From assembly GCA_015501605.1 (NCBI GenBank), contig JADNRZ010000020.1:620001-684000 (forward strand): 64,000 nt of DNA. Direction: 5' to 3'. The notes beneath the pieces were generated by a model, which was not told the DNA's origin, did no database searches, and saw only the letters and a list, made by a program, of their open reading frames with translations. This document shows positions 59,600 to 64,000 of the stretch, in pieces; position 1 is the first letter of the stretch; each line of letters opens with the position of its first letter. A program made the translations under genes and the position numbers. The stretch comes from Panaeolus papilionaceus (lineage: Eukaryota > Basidiomycota > Agaricomycetes > Agaricales).

Positions 59600-60086
59600 C
59601 AGTCGACTCTGACATAACCGATAGCTGTCGGTGGACGTCCTGAGCTATCGGTTATGGGAGAGTATCGGATACCTCAGAGAATAAAATAAAAAGTATCGAA
59701 AATTCAATATTATTTGGGTGGGAGGACCCTGATTGTGATATATTGTGACTGAAAGTGACCCCACAGCGGTCTCGAATGACCCAAATTAGCCTGATTTCAG
59801 GTTCATTTCTGTCTCGCAAAGCCTCTTGATGACGACGTAAGGCTGAATACACTCAAAACCCAACCAAAATATAACAAATAGGGCGAAATTTGCCTGAAAA
59901 TAGGACCCTGAAGGGTCGAAAACCTATCGCTTTTGCTAATTTTCAACTATCGGCTATCGGATAGAGGAGAGTTATCGGTTATGAAGCCATTTTCTCCGCC
60001 TACCAACTTGGTGGACGCGAAAATCTATCCGTTAGAGCAGAGTATCGGTTACATATCACAACTATCGGTTATATCAGAGTTGACTG
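59600..60086. mobile_element. 487-bp MITE with TA duplication
   Basis: Ends are CAGTCGACTCTGACATAACC on the left and, inverted, CAGTCAACTCTGATATAACC on the right, continuing to GATAG(C/T)TGT. TA flanks both sides (59598-59599, 60087-60088). The interior repeats the word TATCGGTTAT in both orientations (about 59620, 59645, 59945, 59970, 60043, 60064). It begins 55 bases after the F-box stop codon and could form part of its 3' UTR. No coding capacity. Tc1/mariner-type by ends and duplication. Confidence 0.85.
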
Positions 60087-61277
60087 TATTTGCTTTCACA
60101 GCCTCTTCAGATCATCAAAACATCCATTTCGGCAGTATTGCGGGGACAATTTTTTTTTCACTCTTCAATGCTTGTATTATTTTACTGTCATTCAATGAAT
60201 GTACCCACTAATACACCGCCCTTTGTCTACATTCAAAATGTCTCCAGCTTTTGAACTCATTTGGCTTGAGGACAGGTTGACGCCGCGATAGCCGGACCAA
60301 CCGAAAGCTGCCAAGGACTTCCACCAACGCCAATACGGAAATTGATGATATTTGCCAAGGCGTTGTTTCGACCTGGTTTTTCCATGTCGCCCTCTCCATT
60401 CAAGCCCATCGACTCTAAGAGGCATACAGCTTCAGCGCCCTTGTTATATAACTAGTTGCTTCATTTTCTTTGCTACAATTAACATGCATATTTCCCGAAA
60501 TACCCAGTGTTGAATGGTGCATCTACTCGAGGGCCGGATGGAAGCCATTTTTTGAACAGGGCAGCCTTCAATTGAATTTTGTGCAATGACCGGAGAATGA
60601 ATATCAAAATCGCTGATCGGTTCCAAACAATTCAGTTTTGGATATCCCTTCCACCTTGCTTCCGCCCGTGAAATTGATGAAATCTCTGCTTCGACTCTAC
60701 CCCGGAGGAGTGAGGGAGAGGGACATCAACGCATTTGAGCAATAAATGCCTTTTTCTCTCCCCCGAGCATTTTTACCATCATGACCAGTGCGTTTCAAAC
60801 CGTGGAGGTGCGTCTTTAAGGAGGCGTCTTTGAATTGCTGTTGTGTTGTGAGTTCCGATGTTGTCTGGCTACATTATTATGTAAATGTCATCTTCATCGC
60901 AATGGAGTTCTCTCGAACGCCACGCCTTGGGACCCTGCATCTCTAGGCTCTAGCGGCACTCCACATTCAGTTAAACTTTTGCCAGCAGAGGCCGAGAGAG
61001 GAGCTCGAGGGAACCTATTTTTGGCTTACAAATTCAGGCGCCCATGAATGACTATCGAGCCCAGGTTATTCTGGAGATGCTTTGCTTCATGCCCTGCAAC
61101 TACTCGACGACAACCATCAATCAATTCAGTGATATGCTCACTGCAGTGTTTGATGAACCTGAGGGTCATTTATGGCAGTGAGCGACACATCAATTCAGTT
61201 CCCTCGCCAGGGACTGGTTTGCGGGCGCGCAATCCGCAAACAACCAATTAGGATCATGAAGGCACCCGTTGAACAGG
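60087..61277. other. Intergenic, no supported gene
   Basis: About 1.2 kb between the MITE and the first secreted-protein gene. Short frames only. Confidence 0.45.
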
Positions 61278-61285
61278 TATAAAAG
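61278..61285 (+). promoter_or_regulatory. TATA box of the 61378 gene
   Basis: TATAAAAG 100 bases upstream of the ATG at 61378. Confidence 0.65.
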
Positions 61286-61377
61286 CTCCCAAATGTCAAC
61301 TTGAACCTCAGCTTGCTTGTCTCCTCCCCGCGTCCGCACACTCTACTCTTCCCATTCCATTTACCCCAAGTCCCATC

Positions 61378-61965
61378 ATGGTTGCCATCCTTAGCCTTGC
61401 TACCACCTTCTTCCTTACTGCTGTTGCTGGTTAGTCTTTTATTTTTTTTTAAATTTTGTCCTTCGTCTGGGAGTCGAACTGATTGTGTAACCAGTCAACG
61501 CGCAGGTCCCCGCCAACATCCCAGCTTCGTGTAGCAGTAACTGCAAGGCTGTTAGTGACAAGTTGGCTGTACGTATTCCACGCCGCGTCTGTCTCGTCTT
61601 GAAATTTACCTATCTTCGATTCAGTCTACTTCCAATGGCCAACCATGCGCTGCTGACTTCAACTGCTTGTGCTCAACCGACGTCGTGAAAGGTCTGGCTG
61701 ACTGCTACAAGTGTGCTGGAGGTGCCATCGATCAGAAGGCAATGACCGATGCTCTCAACTGTAAGTTAAACGCTTCTTCATCTGCATTCGGTTCTGACTA
61801 TGCATTTTTTTAGTGTACGCCGACGGCTGCAAGACTGCTGGTCACCCCGTCGACACCAGTTCGATTACCTCAGGGGGTAACGGAGGAAAGTCTGGTGATG
61901 CCAGCTCACTCCAGATGAGCAGCTTCGCTGCTGCCGTGGCTCTCGGTGGATTGGTCCTCCTTTAA
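61378..61965 (+). CDS. Secreted Cys-rich, GPI-anchor-type protein, 137 aa
   Basis: Four exons: 61378-61429, 61495-61568, 61625-61760, 61814-61965. The first intron uses a GTTAGT donor, as in the paralogue. The product has a signal peptide (MVAILSLATTFFLTAVAV, cleavage probably after NA), then a compact domain with eight Cys (CSSNC, CAADFNCLC, DCYKC, DGCK), a Gly/Ser-rich spacer and a hydrophobic C-terminus (FAAAVALGGLVLL) fitting a GPI-anchor signal. The Cys spacing resembles, but does not exactly match, the CFEM type. Such proteins usually sit at the cell wall or plasma membrane. It is one of a tandem pair with the gene at 62861. Confidence 0.85.
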
Positions 61966-62779
61966 CGTATGATGGAGACATGTCATTGTGCCTATAAGAA
62001 ACGTATACCACACTAAGTGCTTGATATTGAATATACCCTGTTCCAAAGCTTTCGAAATCTATGTATGAGCATTGGTCGCTGTAATTGTCGGTTTCAGTTG
62101 GAGACACCGTTGAGCTATCCTAGCGCTGAGAGATCCGCTGATTCGAACTCTAGGAAAACTTCACTCAGGTAATGAGTTCAAAATAACTCCGTACAAGTAT
62201 CATGTCCCTGAGTCCCTAGGTTGCCTTAGCAACCCACGCTTTGCTACATTGAAGAATAGGCCCCCAGTCAACGGATCTGACGCGTTGAACAGCTTGCGAG
62301 ATATGGTGTAGATTACATTACATGCCCCTATTCTAGACCTTATCTCCTGGGTGCATATAGGAGCTCATGCTGCACAGTATTCTGCATCTTGAGATGTTGG
62401 TCTAATGCGCCAACAACTTGTAACTCCAATACAGTCTTCAGTCGAAGAAGTTTCTAATGAATCGAATACGATTTACCCAACCTTTCATGTTGATAAGGAG
62501 CAAGTGATGGGCTGGAATGCTTGTGTCCCTGCCAGTCCTGGGTATGTATCCTGGTAAACAGAGATATGAACAGATAATTCAGTTCGAGTCTGATTAGGTT
62601 TAGCTTATTGGGGTGGGATGATTACAACTTGCCATCCATGGCTCGAAGTTCGTTAGTGTGGAGTATTTTTCCACACTCGTGCAATTTTTCGAAGCAAAAC
62701 GTACATGTTTCAAGCTTAATTCCCTGTTATTTCCTCTTCAACTTCTTGCGTTGGTAACCACCCTGCCCCGCAGAACGGT
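61966..62779. other. Spacer between the two secreted-protein genes
   Basis: About 800 bases without a supported gene; 3' UTR of the first gene and promoter of the second. Confidence 0.45.
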
Positions 62780-62785
62780 TATAAA
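62780..62785 (+). promoter_or_regulatory. TATA box of the 62861 gene
   Basis: TATAAA 81 bases upstream of the ATG at 62861, the same arrangement as in the paralogue. Confidence 0.6.
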
Positions 62786-62860
62786 CTCTCGAAGTCTTTC
62801 TTTACCTCTAGTATCTTTACTCCACATTCTTTTGATTTAGTCCCACCCTCCTTTGCCACT

Positions 62861-63474
62861 ATGGTTGCCGTTCTCAGTCTTGTTGCCACACTCCTTTTTT
62901 CAGCGGTTGCTGGTTAGTCCATCACCTTCGTCTGCCATCTTAAGTTGACATCTTGACAGTCAGAGCTCAGCTCCCTGCTGGTCTGCCAGCTTCATGCGCT
63001 TCAGGCGCCTGCAAGGTTCTGATTGATAAATTCGGGGTGCGAATACTTCAGTCAATCGGTGTTTATAAACAATAATTGACGCTGGCACCAAATGCTTTAG
63101 AATACCTCATCTGCAACAGCATGCGCGTCAGACGTGAACTGTCTTTGTTCGGCTGCTGTCGCCAACAGTATCAGGGACTGTTACAAATGTGCGGTTGATG
63201 CCAACGCGCCCGGACTCGACAAAAAAGCAACTGACGACGGTTTGGCTGGTGAGTTGGATGATAGTTCAAACGTTCATAAGTGTTGAGCAACATGTTGATG
63301 ATTACTTTAGCTTACGTCGACAGCTGCAAAGCCGGTGGCCATCCAGTCGACGTAAGCGGGGGAGGTTCAAACACTGGCGCCAAAGACAACAGTGGAAATA
63401 CAGGTGGTGCCCGCAGCCTCCAAATGAGCCAGTTTGCAGTGGTTGTAGCTCTCGGTGGTCTTGCGCTCCTTTAA
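62861..63474 (+). CDS. Secreted Cys-rich, GPI-anchor-type protein, 146 aa
   Basis: Four exons: 62861-62912, 62960-63036, 63101-63248, 63311-63474, with intron positions and phases identical to the 61378 gene. Signal peptide MVAVLSLVATLLFSAVAV, then Gln-Leu-Pro-Ala, the same eight-Cys pattern (CASGAC, CASDVNCLC, DCYKC, DSCK), the conserved GGHPVDVS segment, a Gly/Asn-rich linker and the hydrophobic end FAVVVALGGLALL. A clear tandem duplicate; the extra length is in the loop after DCYKC and in the linker. Confidence 0.85.
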
Positions 63475-63951
63475 CGACTTTCGCCAAGCTTATCATTCAT
63501 ACACGACCTATATACCCTAAACACCATAATTGTCAATATACCCAATATCAGCCTGATTATACCCTTCATCTAAAGCTTTGTCTGATGTTCCTTTTTTTTG
63601 TAGCGCACAGAACTGTAGGCATCGATCGACCCGCCTCGAAACATCGCTGCATTTTGCCATTGCTAACAGATCTTTTCGATGGTGATGGTATTTATACACC
63701 GATGACGTCATTTAGACATTAGAAAAAGCTAGCCCCTATCCGGTTCAACCAATCAATCGGTACAGGACCGTTGCACGTTTGCGTAGGAGCAGAATGGCGC
63801 CTGGGTCCAGCAGGAAGAGCTTCGCGAGCAACAGAGACGCGAAAATCAAGTGCGCGTGGAATATACCCCATACTTACTGCAGTGCTCGTGCAGCTCGATG
63901 CAATTATTCAGCCCAAGTTAGCTTCAGGTATTTTCATACCGCTGAACGCGC
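63475..63951. other. 3' flank of the second secreted-protein gene
   Basis: About 480 bases with no supported gene, leading to a TATA box at the window edge. Confidence 0.45.
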
Positions 63952-63959
63952 TATAAAAG
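63952..63959 (+). promoter_or_regulatory. TATA box of a gene beyond the window
   Basis: TATAAAAG identical to that of the 61378 gene. With the 81-100 base spacing seen in the two paralogues, the ATG would fall just past base 64000. Confidence 0.4.
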
Positions 63960-64000
63960 TGAAGACACAGATCTCCGGAGACAGACCTTCAAAAATATCA

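Noticed and set aside
1..64000. CRISPR arrays, rRNA, tRNA and retrotransposon polyproteins
   Set aside because: Looked for spaced direct repeats, T-loop (GGTTCGA) signatures and RT/integrase motifs; none was convincing by eye. A tRNAscan and profile search would be decisive.

Overview
The window looks like nuclear DNA of an agaricomycete (mushroom-forming basidiomycete). Coding regions are split by many short GT-AG introns (mostly 45-75 nt, often with a CTAAC-type branch site). Several families are typical of Agaricomycetes: DUF7918-type proteins, F-box proteins with the local LPxDVLxEIF style, and small secreted cysteine-rich GPI-anchor candidates. No tRNA, rRNA, CRISPR array or retrotransposon polyprotein was recognised. 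Exon structures below were joined by hand from splice signals and reading phase; none is backed by transcripts.

Layout. 1-12 kb is ordinary gene space: the 3' end of a conserved protein, a Ser/Pro-rich protein, a small TIR element, a Bem46/ABHD13-type hydrolase, the mitochondrial Lon protease (7 exons) and an uncharacterised protein. 12-25.5 kb holds two related F-box/LRR-like genes facing away from each other, two small paralogues of unknown function, and a coiled-coil Ser-rich protein. 25.9-42.2 kb is the most distinctive part: seven DUF7918-family paralogues (called A to G here), all on the minus strand, with the same intron positions and very different C-terminal tails. 43-48.4 kb has an F-box/Cys-rich gene with a MITE just upstream, a 0.3-kb direct repeat flanking that block, and a bHLH transcription factor with an apparent one-base frameshift. 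48.4-52.3 kb has no gene I can support. 52.3-60.1 kb has threonine synthase between two members of another F-box family: a decayed copy on the minus strand and a copy on the plus strand carrying a 267-bp MITE inside its coding exon. 61.3-63.5 kb has two tandem secreted GPI-type proteins, with a TATA box for a possible third at the window edge.

How it fits together. THR4, Lon and the hydrolase are housekeeping genes. The accessory content has a ubiquitin/SUMO flavour: five F-box loci, and a DUF7918 array in which most members carry VIDLT-type SUMO-interacting motifs and several end in SUMO acceptor consensus sites next to basic nuclear-localisation-like stretches. The array is also eroding: one copy has a 1.6-kb transposon in exon 2, one has a CGA-to-TGA-type stop in its most conserved motif, one has lost a splice donor and one uses a GC donor. 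I regard the array and its tails as the best candidate for an undescribed system; its function is inference only.
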